Shown here: positions 1 through 10,268 of the stretch, in pieces | Layout of the letters: the number at the start of each line of letters is the position of its first letter | Position numbering within the stretch: the stretch's first letter is position 1 | Assembly (NCBI RefSeq): GCF_022458985.1 | Contig: NC_061789.1 | Span: 17,144,357-17,208,356, forward strand | Reading direction: 5' to 3' | DNA from: Mugil cephalus | Taxonomy: Eukaryota; Chordata; Actinopteri; Mugiliformes; Mugilidae | Length of the DNA stretch: 64,000 nucleotides | Notes under the pieces: model-generated | Told to the model about the DNA's origin: nothing | The model's database searches: none | The model's input: the letters and a program-made list of their open reading frames with translations, nothing else | Position numbers and translations under genes: made by a program

Positions 1-1347
1 GTGGGAAAAAAAAAATAGTAGTGTGTGTTTAATATGAGAAGGAGATGATGCAATCCACTGACCCTACGGGACACCCCTCCTTGATCCTGGTAGAAGCTCT
101 TGATCTTGTTCAGGTAAGTGGACGGGGGACTCTTCACTTGGAAACGCTCCTGGGGTTGAAGGTTTCACAGAGAGTCAGAGTCAGGGCAGGTTTTTTTTTT
201 TTCCTTTTTTTTTTTGACGTGAGTTAATATTATAAGGGGCCTGAAACGATGAGAGGCCGCCACTCGTCGCTATTCTCAACTGCACTGGTAAATAAAGCAG
301 ACGCCTTGTTTCCATGCCGACGCCACAAACCACCACAGAAACTGTGCAGCGAGGTCTTCACCCTGCACGCCACTGTACACCGCACATCACAGATGCAAGA
401 ACCCTGACGTATGTTGCGGTTTGACAGTGTCACCAGCTCATTAGCAACAGCCCATCTTACCTGATCACACACCAACTCCCATTTCTTATCGTTGTCGTAT
501 TGACTCAAGAGCTTCAGTTTATCCGGGGGCAAGTTCATGTAGCTCTGAAACAGAGAGAGAGAGGGGAAGGATCATTTAGTCGATTGCGTGAAACGCACAA
601 ATGGATTTGAGAGAATGCATATTTCACATTTGGCACGATTCATCTTCTCGGCGTCGTCGCTGGGCGCAGGAACATCACACGATGTGTTGTAATTTATTTG
701 TCTTTCCTGCTTATGCAACAATATTCAAATGCACAAACCCACAAAGCGCGTTCAGTGTAAAACGGAAGGGTGGCAACAACCTGCCAGGGGCACACATGAC
801 TCAGTGTTTACATGCATGTATAGGTGGTTGTCACTAGATACCATGTGCGTCAAACATTCAAAATGTTTTTGGCCATTACAAGAGAAGTTACGGGGTTTGA
901 GTCTTAATATATCAGAATTCACTAAATAAAACCTTCACTGAAGACGTCTCTTATCTCACTTTTGCATCAGCTTTTTATTTTCAACACTGTGACATCCTTT
1001 TATATCACAAACTGCGCATATATAGATATTTCTGCGATCTCCTTGGTAGGGGAACTTTACACAGACCAAGTACACCCCCCACCTCCACGGAGTTTCAGTG
1101 ATTCAATCTGTTTTGGTTGGCATTAGAGCAACTAAAAAGGACAATTTCAATTTGAGTTTTTGTCTTCAGGGAAAGGTCTGCCACGAGGTCTAAAGGTTAC
1201 ACTTCCGTTTAAAGAGTTATGTGCCTGATTATGTGTTTGGAGTAAAAAACTCCAAACACATAATTGATTTGCTAACCAGAAAAACCATTTCAGCTGACAC
1301 TGGGTGTGCTCTCAAGCAGCGGCTTGCGGTTTCTTTCGCATGCATTT

Positions 1348-1378
<31 letters not shown>

Positions 1379-3073
1379 AGGGGACATGAAACGGAAATGG
1401 GCCGTTGCTGTTGGTGCTCAGAGGTTGTTGGAGTTTCGTCCTTGGAGGAAGGGAGGGGTTGTACCCATCGGCACTGTGGTACAAAATCTAACGAAAAATA
1501 ACGCAAGATGGCCACTGGCGCTTCTTATACGAAGGCAAGGCCCCACGTTCAGATGTGACGATGGCCCACTTCTGTTTTCCTCGTTGGTGATGCAATCGTT
1601 AAAATACCAGACCTTAGACTTGGCTGAGTGACACGTCTCTAAAGTTAATATTGAAGATGTTTTGCTAAAAAAGGGGAAGTGAGGTCATACAGGCTTTTTG
1701 TAGGCAAGAGGCAGCACAGGCCATCTTTGTTCAGAGCGAGCGCTGTATATCTCACTGCTCGGAGATTATGAAATGAGCCCTAAAGCCACGCAGTCAATGA
1801 AAATGGGAAATGGATGCTGGAAGTTTTGGTTTGAAGTTGTTATTAAAATTAAAGCACTCAACACCATTATGAGGAACTGCCCTCTGGGTGTCTCTTACTA
1901 ATATATATATATATATAATCTTATTTTTCACATAGACATGTGCACAGGCCTGCACCCAAACAGGTTTTCCACGTACTGGTAAACGGATGGAGTAAAGTTC
2001 ACGCGCAGACTATGAGGACACCTACATGCTACACATCGACTGACCTCATCCACCCCATAAGCCATGACGTCACACCCACGCGGCACATTACAGAAGATTA
2101 AGAATGGTTTATTCATATATTTTTTTTCTGCATTGAGCAATCTCATGAGATAACACGAGAAAAGATGGGTGTAAAAGCTGAGCGAAACTGATTTTACGTG
2201 TTGCAAACGCTGGCGAAAACGCAGCATCAAAAAACGCAGCATCAAAAAAAACGCTCAAAGGTCACGAGCATCCGCGGTCAGCCAGCTTTAGTGCCCGATG
2301 TTTCGCGATGGCTCGAATGCCAAGAATTCATTGTGAAGGTTTATGTTTTTTCCGACTTGTTGTAAGACTGCTGATAGAGTGGCGAAACTGTTGCTTTCCG
2401 GTCCTGTGCTCTCTCTAGTGTGTTGCTCAACTTCCCCTTGGGGCCAGCTGCCCATGCATTCACTAAGTACCCTGTTCCTAGTTTGACATTTTCAAATCAG
2501 ACAGAATGAAATAAGCACTTTGATGAATGGGAAACCTGTTGACAGCATTTGCGTGAACAAAACGACATTTCTACATGTGGGCCTGGACTCCCTTTACCAA
2601 CCAAATGACAAAATGGCTTTCAACATTACTAAACAGTGGGAGAGGAAAGGAAAAAGGCTGACTTTATATTTAGTTAGTGTCAGCACCAATAAGTCTGAGA
2701 GCATGCTTTTTTTTCCTCCCAAACAGCGCACAGTGCAGTTTGTTACTTTTAACATCTTTAAATTACTCAATGTGTTGTGTTTGCCTTACACAGGCATAAT
2801 CCCTCCAACTTCCACAACAAAACCTTGTGCATAATCTCTGTGTGTTCCAGTGCAGTGATATGTGCCATGTCCCACGTATCCACTCACCAGCACCACATTG
2901 AAGCGCTCCTCCAGCTCCTCCTCTGCTGGCATGGGAAGTTTGGGGGGAGCCGGCTGCTTCTTCTGCAAGGTTGGCGCTGGGTCACTCATGGTCGGAGCTG
3001 CCCCGACTGAGTTCCTGGCCTCTCGGCCTTCGCCCGACTCATGCTCCACACCCCCTGCCGCCGCATTCCCCAT
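1..3073 (-). CDS. fmnl1: Formin-like protein 1, N-terminal exons 1-3 (gene continues past the left edge)
   Basis: Three coding exons join in phase 0: 3073-2888 (62 codons), 544-461 (28 codons) and 149-63 (29 codons). Donors are GTGAGT, GTAAGA and GTCAGT; acceptors are CAG. The protein starts MGNAAAGG, a good N-myristoylation site as known for FMNL1. A proline-rich stretch [19 protein letters not shown] follows, then [20 protein letters not shown], the start of the GBD/FH3 region, and [24 protein letters not shown] proteins are Rho-family-regulated formins that nucleate and elongate actin at membranes; the FH1, FH2 and DAD parts lie outside the window. The QPAPPK...PMPA segment fits FMNL1 better than FMNL2 or FMNL3; which teleost paralogue (a or b) cannot be told. 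A CAG acceptor just upstream (exon edge 3125) shows that a 5' UTR exon lies further upstream. Intron 1 (545-2887) holds an AT repeat and a hairpin but no gene. Confidence 0.9.
1228..1264. repeat. Perfect 16-bp inverted repeat with 5-nt A loop
   Basis: The arm ATTATGTGTTTGGAGT (1228-1243) is repeated exactly in reverse complement at 1249-1264 around AAAAA. It lies in fmnl1 intron 1. It would fold as a hairpin on either strand; no function is evident. Confidence 0.85.
1901..1917. repeat. (AT)n simple repeat
   Basis: A short pure AT dinucleotide run inside fmnl1 intron 1. Confidence 0.9.
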
Positions 3074-4451
3074 CACTAATCTCCACAAGTAATCCAGGGG
3101 GAAAGCTTTACTCAAACCCTTTCTCCTGAGAAAAAAAAAACAAAAAACAAACAAAACGAATATATTCCAACGCAGAGTGACAAGAAGCGATCACTCCACG
3201 AATGACAGGAACAAGAAGGCTTCGATCAATCAGAGTCTTGGGCCTTCAAGTGGAGGAACATCAAGTCTCTGGTTTGCTAAATCCACCTCGGTCCGGAGGA
3301 AAGAGATGCTGATGAAAAAAGGTATGTCTTCCTCATGCTTGCCCTCCTATTAACTTCCCTGTCTACAAGCGCCTTTGACAATGCGGCCTCTTAGGACCAG
3401 TAAGAACTACAAGAAAAGCCCTCCGACGCCTCACCGACCGTTCTCTGCGCTAGTTGGCCGAGAACTCCTCTGGTGACTAGAACATAGGCCTGTTTCTGAG
3501 AGGAAGGAGAGGGGAGTGTGAACACTGTGTAACACTGACAGAAACCGCAGAAGCATAAAAGCAGAAGAGCAACTTCCTGTGCATGAGAGCAGCAGAGCCA
3601 GGGGTGGAGAACAGGGTGGAAGATAAACATGGTAACCGTTATACGTATTACACATGCAGTAGGTGGATGATGAGTGAGATGAGGCAGGACAGGAATGAGC
3701 GAAAACAGAAATAAAAGTGCCCAGATTTGGCTGAGCACATTATATCAGATCAGCAGGTGCAGATATAAAATCAGACAGCAAACCAAAGAAGAAAACTTGT
3801 TCCCACTTTACCATGAGAGCACTCTCTCAGGACTGGAGCTGTCCATTCTCCCGAGGCAGGCTCAACTTCAGGCTGGGATTACACTTGTTTTGGTCCTTTT
3901 CCTTCACGTGATACCAGATTGTTTGTGTGAACCAGGTACACTTGCAGGTGCATCCAGTTTTAACAAGAATGAGCAACCAGTGCCCCCTTGTGTCGGAAGT
4001 TAGCGACTGCAAGTATAGAGTGCTGCATTCACGGTATGCTGAGGTATTGCCCTTTATTAACTTAGATCTTAAGAAGTTAAATTCCTGTAGAATTTAGGAC
4101 TTAGGATTAAATAAGTAGACCCTCGGTGGGGATGGGAACTCTAACAAAGATGACAGAATTTTTAATTCATTAAATGTAACGTTTTTTGTGGGTTTTTAAC
4201 TAACGAATAAAGTATAAATATATGTAAGCGAATTTGTTTAATTGAGATAACAAGTTTATAGTAGATGCGAGTAATTTGTCCAGTGCCAAAGGCATCGGTA
4301 AAGAGTTTCCTTCCATGTCCAGGACAGGAAGTACGGTTTTATTTTTGAAACGGTTCCGTTTTCCGTAACCTTTTGAAGAAGTAATCCAAATATACGTGAG
4401 GCACGCGAAAGCAGCAGTTCTATTAGTGTAGTGAAGTATTAGCCTTCCAAA
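3074..4451. promoter_or_regulatory. Head-to-head spacer between fmnl1 and mlx
   Basis: The 1.38 kb between the two start codons must hold the mlx promoter and at least part of the fmnl1 5' region. fmnl1 5' UTR sequence runs to 3125 and ends at a splice acceptor, so the fmnl1 start site lies further right. An ETS-like AGGAAGT is at about 4327 and the mlx ATG is at 4452. No open frame here resembles a protein. A 29-bp element shared with the mlx 3' UTR lies at 3962-3990. Confidence 0.5.
3962..3990 (-). repeat. Short dispersed repeat, copy 1 (inverted relative to copy 2 at 9274-9302)
   Basis: The reverse complement of this segment matches 9274-9302 at 26 of 29 positions, with core CAAGGGGGCACTGG. 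Outside the 29 bp the similarity fades quickly, so it may be a conserved site or the remnant of an old short repeat. Confidence 0.6.
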
Positions 4452-7400
4452 ATGACGGAGCCGACGACGTCTCCGGAGGACCAGTGGAAAGTAAGTAGCT
4501 GTTATTCAACTTTTTGCTTAATTGAGTCGTACGTTTGGCGTGTGACAGAATGACAGGTAACATGCACCGGGTTGTGTAAAAGCGTGGCTAACGTTATGAT
4601 GTAACGGGGCTTTGTTAGCTGACATTAGCCTGCTGACGCTAACTAGCTAGCTGGCTCGTTAAGTAAACAAAGCGCCCTGAAAGCGTGAACTGTGTTCCAC
4701 ATTTGGCATTGATGCGTAAAGTAGGTCTCAACTCACACAACATATAGGTTTTGCCTCGTTGTAATTGTGTCCTTTAGTTTTGAAAAGCTCGCTTGTAAGG
4801 GATGAGCAGATTTGTGGTATTAAGGAAATGTCATATTTGCTGTCATGGCTTGGCACTCGTACCCTTCTGGGCATGTGTCTCTCACTTGGTTATGCTCGTG
4901 TAAATTAACACCTCGGTTGAAATCATAGTTATGTGTCGGCATGTCTCGGACCCTTTTAAATACAGCTGTTGGTCAAGTGTAACTTTTTCTCTGTGTCCTG
5001 GTTCTGACAGGGCTCCGGTGACACCTTTTACCCCTGTAGTTTATTACGCCCTGACACTTTAACTAGAAAGCGAGGCCTCGGTGTTGAAAGTGTGTGTGTG
5101 TTTTTTTTTTCCCTACTTTGGAATCAGTAGGAAGAATTGGGTCAAACTTTGGTAATCACAAATTAAAGTGAGTATTGCATTGTGTTGCAGTGCCCTAGAT
5201 CAAACAGACGGTGGACCTGCGAATGAGTTAGTTGCCACAGCTTTTACCCTCATCTATACTTACAAGTGGGCAAACCAGGGCAATGCTCAGTGGGGGTTTG
5301 GACTGGCTAGCTGTTGGTCTTTTGTCAACATATTTAGGGCAGCACAGATTCCCCCCTTGTTATCCCAGCCTCACAGCCTTTAGCTGTTTCTTTCTCTGTC
5401 TTCTTCTACCTGGCGATGGCTCGACAGACAGACGGCGCTTTCAGCGACAGTGGCTTTGACCCCAGTGAGTATTCACCCACCTCAAGTCTCTTTTCCTGTT
5501 GTTAATGTTAACATGTCACATATGTGACAGTAACTGTATGTTAGTTTATTAACTGCTGCCTTGTTTCCCAGGTTTCTTCGCTGAAACTGCCAGAAAGGGA
5601 AGCGTCGTGTCCAGGGCTAACAGCATCGGGTCAACAAGTGCCTCTTCAGTACCAAACACAGGTGTGATGTTTGTAACAAACTTAGTGAGTTTCAGTCGCG
5701 TCAACTGTTTCAAAGTTGAGTTTCTGGATCTGTTTGTTCCCTTTTTGCACGTCCATTTTCATTCAAATAAAAGCAGTGTGTTCAGAAAATGAACGTAAGA
5801 ATGTTTTGTTACATTTTGCTTCTTCTAAAGGAAAAACTTCTTCTAAAGGAAAAAACAGTCGTGCTTGTACAGTGGGATTTGTTTACTTCAAGAGGAGCAC
5901 TAGAATATGATGATGAACTAAGAGAGCTTTAAAAACTAACATAGGACTCTGTGCTTTATAATCAGTTTGCTGAGTTGTAATCCATTTTTTTTGTCATTTT
6001 TTTGTTGAAATTCCACAGTTTGTTGAGTTGTTGTCTGTCAAATATTCTCTCATCTAGGTAGTTTTAAAGGGTATAGTCATTAGATGATTGAAGTATCAAT
6101 AAACTTCTCTCGTCCTCTTTATTTTTGCAACAAGAGAAAGGAAGAAATCTGATGAATTACAGTTGGTGTCAGGCCGGCCAGCTGGTTGTTATGTTGACGT
6201 TGTTACTTGTGCATTTTGTTTACGTGAGTTTCATCGTGTTCCCAACAGATGACGAAGACAGCGACTACAGGCACGAGACTTCGTATAAGGACTCCTATAA
6301 GGACCGGCGGAGACAAGCGCACACGCAGGCTGAGCAGAAGCGTAGAGATGCTATCAAGGTCTGAAAGCAGTGAGATTTGTTGGTCTGAATAGTCTCAGAT
6401 TAGCCATCTGCAGGTGTTTAAAGAGGCTTTTATTTTCTTTTTAATGTTAGAAAGGATACGATGACCTTCAGTCCATTGTGCCGACCTGCCAGCAGCAGTC
6501 TGAGTTTGCAGTCGGAGCGCAGAAGATCAGCAAAGCTACGATACTGCAAAAAAGTAAGACTTGGTCAACGAAATCTTTGTAAATACTTTAACGCACGGTT
6601 TGAAGTTTTGTCTGCTGACAGTGGTTACTCTACATATTATGTAGAACTTTAAGAGCGCACATTTCCAGAGTTCTTTAGGGATACTTTTCTTTGTCAAATC
6701 TCCCTATGCCAGATATAATGACTACACTCTCACCAGATCATAAGGTACAATGGTTAATGGATGATTTTATGATGTTACTTTACTTAGGACCATTGTTTGT
6801 TGTCCCACTTCAGACACATAATCAAGACACGTCTGGACACACACAGCGCTTCATGCTCACATTATTAAACAAGACAGAATATCATGCAGATACAGCACTT
6901 TCTAGATTTGCTGTGTTTTTACAATAAGAAGAAGAGGAAGTAGGTGGTGAAGGGGCAACACCCTTAAGATGATGTTTGTTTTTCCACAATCTGCTTCAAT
7001 CTGTGCAGTGAAGAAATCCCTGGTTGATGCTTGTCTTTATTTTTAGCAATCGACTACATCCATTTTCTTCATAAAGAAAAGAAGAAGCAGGAGGAGGAAG
7101 TTTCCGTCTTGAGGAAAGAAGTGATGGCCCTTAAGATCATGAAAACGTGAGACCGTTTCTCAGCCAAGCTTCATAGTGTACTTCACACTCTGTTCTTGTT
7201 TTTTTTTTTTTTTTCATTCTGAAACTCCACTAGTCTTTTTTAAGCTGCCTTGTTTGCCTTTCAAAGACCTCAGCGTTCCGCAGCACAGAAAGATGAAAAG
7301 ATGTTTTTAAAAAAACTGCTGTGGAAAAAGAGAGTCAACTGAAAACTGTTGACTTAGACAGGCTTTGATAGAAACCCTGAAGCAGCATTTGGTGAAGTTA

Positions 7401-7906
7401 AATTGCCAGGAATTATCGGCGCTGTGTTTTTGTTCCGGGTTTTTAATGTGGCCGTGCTCGCCGCTCCATGAAGGCTGTCAGAAAAACATCTGTGATTGTT
7501 CACGGAAGAGCTGATTCATGGCCATCACTAATACCGCTAAACATTCTTCTTTTCAGGAATTATGAGCACATAGTGAAGGCCCACCAGAACAACCCACAGC
7601 AGGGAGAGGATCAGGTGTCCGACCAGGTCAAGTTCAACATCTTTCAGAGCATTATGGACTCCCTGTTCGTGTCTTTCAGCAGCTCTGTTTCAGTGAGCAG
7701 CTTCCAGGAACTGTCTGCCTGCGTTTTCAGCTGGATTGAGGAGCACTGCAAACCACAGGTACTGTGTGGATGAATATTTGTGATGGATTAACTGATTAAA
7801 CACAACGAGGGGGAGATAATTAGTTTCTGTGTCTTCTGTTCTTTCCCAGACGCTGCGGGACTTTGTCGTCGGAGTGCTCCGGCAGCTCAATGGTCAGCTT
7901 TATTGA
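4452..7906 (+). CDS. mlx: Max-like protein X (bHLH-leucine zipper transcription factor)
   Basis: Eight coding exons: 4452-4490, 5428-5464, 5572-5661, 6249-6358, 6451-6553, 7047-7146, 7557-7758 and 7850-7906. Phases agree and give 245 residues, the size of the short human MLX isoform. Landmarks are MTEPTTSPEDQWK at the start, the serine-rich KGSVVSRANSIGSTSASSV, the basic region RRRQAHTQAEQKRRDAIKKG (E-box-contacting residues), helix-loop-helix and zipper through KTIDYIHFLHKEKKKQEEE, then the C-terminal dimerisation and cytoplasmic-localisation domain containing LSACVFSWIEEHCKPQ and ending NGQLY. MLX is the obligate partner of MondoA (MLXIP), ChREBP (MLXIPL) and MAD proteins and binds carbohydrate-response E-boxes. 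The longer human isoform's extra N-terminal exon was not found. An in-frame ATG at 5416 lies in what reads as intron sequence before exon 2. Confidence 0.96.
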
Positions 7907-9273
7907 TTGAGGGGAGGACTTCTGGTTCAGCTGTCAGATCTAGACTCTGTGCTCACTCTGGCCTCTCAGGGTGGAGTAAAAAACTTCTGTCAGCCTCGGG
8001 CCACGCCACAGTATTTACACTCACTTTCAGCTCATAAGTGACTCCCTGGCTACGAATGGATTACCTCATCACACTCTGAAAAAAGCTGCGTCGGAACGAG
8101 CAGTTATGTATTTAAGAAATAATCACTTTTCGAGCTCTTTCTGATTGTGTATATTGATTGTTTTCAAGTGCACGGGCACAAATGGCTGAATGTTCTCAGC
8201 TTCATTTGACTGTTTTTGGTTTTTTTTTTTTTTACTGTTATTCTGCAGGGAAAAACACAAGACTGCAGAACGAATGTAGGTTTAATTAAAGCGGGGATAG
8301 TAGAGTAGTGTGCCTTCAGTTGCTGTCGCTGTCTGCAGTAACACGAATTACGCCTTTTGAAGTAAATCACGTTTATAGTTAGGGAACATTTAGGTTCGTG
8401 AAAATTCCTGAGTCCGCACCATCGTTTGTGTGGAAACTTTGTAGCTTAATGTTGATCCAAAGAACTCCACAAGCACAAACACTGATCGAGTCCTTAACAG
8501 TTTCTGTTCTATCGGAGGGTGATGGTTGTGTCTCCAGGACAATCAAAACTAAATGTTAATAATAATAATCCATGCAGGGAAAGCACAGCCATCGTATTGT
8601 TCAGCAGTTTTACATAGCCATGATGACAGAAGGGAGATCAGACTTGCATCTCCTCACATCCATCACTCTGTTGTCTGGTCTCCGCTGTTTTCCCTCGTCG
8701 CTCGTCACCGTCCTGGTTCCTGCAGGGACGTGCGGCGCTGTTGTCTTGGCCGGGGTTCCCCACGTAAACAGTGGAGCCGCTGTGCAATAGTAGCGTCGCT
8801 GAATAAAAGAGGTAATAGCATGATAAAAAAAAAAAAGAGCCAAAGCCTCTCAACCAGAAGGTTCAGAGATTGCCAGCTCAAAAAAAATAAATAAATAAAT
8901 AGTAATCACAGCGATCATCCAAATAATTGTGTCAGAAATGAAAGCTTCAGACACACGAGATTTGACTGAAACAGTCTGTTGTATCTTTGGTGAGGTTGAC
9001 GACTGAAAACGCGGCTGAAACATCGTACATGACGCGCAGAACAGAAGGGAAATCTTTGTGTACATACATATTAAACATACTAAAGGGCGCTGCAACCGCA
9101 CATTGTGTTGAAATACAGGCTGTTCTACATGTGTATTTTGGAGACGGTGATGTTCAGAGTGATTTTAAGGAACCTTACAGATTGCTGTTGTTTTTTGCAA
9201 GCACGTGATTTCAAGTCACGCGTTTTCTGTGGTTTTCATGATCAGTTGCAGCTCATCCACCACCAGTTTAGTT

Positions 9274-9302
9274 CAAGGGGGCACTGGCTGCTCATCCTCG
9301 TT
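9274..9302 (+). repeat. Short dispersed repeat, copy 2
   Basis: This is the partner of 3962-3990 in opposite orientation, matching 26 of 29 positions. The two copies flank mlx. Confidence 0.6.
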
Positions 9303-9495
9303 CCTCGTGAGAACATGGAGATTTACAGCTCCTCTGCAGCCACTGAAAATGTGATTTCAAAACAGAGGACGAAGCTCACTTCAACGATGGCGTTCACCGT
9401 TTTGTTTTCATGTACTCGCTTGTCTGTTTTGGCTTTAATCACAGAAATACTGATGTTGTTGTTGCTCTTTTCTTTATAATCCATTCACAAAAGCT

Positions 9496-9745
9496 GTGTA
9501 CACTAAGTGGCCGCTCTTTATCCAGTCCAGTACAGCTGAGCCCTGCATTGTGCTTTTCAAAGCCAGTGCTTTAAACTGGGTTGCATTATGTCGAGATGCC
9601 TTTAATGTTTCCCCAAACACAATGTTAGAAACCCATTTAAATGAATACATCACAAAGTGTCATCTTTGGAAGAGATTTCTAGCTGAACGGGAGGGGTTCT
9701 GATTGTATTCGGTTTAACGGCTGTACCTGATAAAGTGGATACTGA
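9496..9745. mobile_element. Possible MITE with imperfect inverted ends
   Basis: The left end, about 9500-9521 (CACTAAGTGGCCGCTCTTTATC), resembles the inverted right end, about 9728-9748 (GATAAAGTGGATACTGAATG). The pattern recalls the common fish repeat ends with TGGCCACTTTATTAGGTAC. Target duplications were not found. The call rests on weak end similarity only. Confidence 0.35.
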
Positions 9746-9752
9746 ATGTTTG

Positions 9753-9770
9753 TCACATTTTAAAATGTGA
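9753..9770. repeat. Perfect 18-bp palindrome
   Basis: TCACATTTTAAAATGTGA reads the same on both strands. It sits about 70 bp before the distal mlx AATAAA. Confidence 0.8.
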
Positions 9771-9837
9771 TGTCAACCTATATAAGGAAAGGTGTTTACT
9801 GTTGTATGTTAAGTTAAATTTACTCTGAATATGTTGA

Positions 9838-9843
9838 AATAAA
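9838..9843 (+). terminator. mlx: Distal mlx poly(A) signal AATAAA
   Basis: Canonical hexamer followed by a GT-containing stretch. It is the last plus-strand signal before the convergent psmc3ip 3' end. Confidence 0.6.
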
Positions 9844-9955
9844 GTGTGCAAGACAACAGCAGAACTGGACAAACAGCTGGTTTCATTGGTCTGTAGATCG
9901 GGAGCTCGTAAAACCTCTTTTAGAAAAAAAGGAAGGGTTTGCTTAGTTGTGAACG

Positions 9956-9961
9956 TTTAAT
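9956..9961 (-). terminator. psmc3ip: Probable psmc3ip poly(A) signal (ATTAAA variant)
   Basis: ATTAAA on the minus strand, about 310 nt past the stop codon. No AATAAA on this strand was seen closer to the stop. Confidence 0.4.
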
Positions 9962-10268
9962 AACTTAAGGAAGAAAAAAAAAACAAGTACAAAGCAGGAT
10001 GAAATATAAAACAAATTCACTGTAATAACTGCAGCCACATGAAAACCATCCATGCTGACCAGAACACGAACGAGAACACAGAATGCAATGACATTTCCAT
10101 TGTGAAGTCAGAATTGGATTAACTGTTTCTGTAAAATATATTCCAGATATAATAATAATTATTATTATCATCATTTCCTTCAACATCCATTAAAATGTGT
10201 TCAAAAGAAAGTCCATAAATAATGTACAGTATGCGGCATCGGGCATCATTTCCTTAGCGGCTTCTTGT

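Larger units (their letters stand above)
7907..9843 (+). other. mlx: Probable mlx 3' UTR
   Basis: No other gene is recognisable between the mlx stop and psmc3ip. AATAAA signals occur at 8802-8807 and 9838-9843, so short and long 3' ends are possible. The stretch includes a 29-bp shared repeat (9274-9302), a possible MITE (about 9496-9745) and an 18-bp palindrome (9753-9770). ORFs here are short and not protein-like. Confidence 0.5.

Noticed and set aside
5416-5427. Alternative mlx start ATG just before exon 2
   Set aside because: It lies in the pyrimidine-rich end of intron 1, and exon 1 at 4452 encodes the conserved MTEP start; kept only as a remote alternative first exon.
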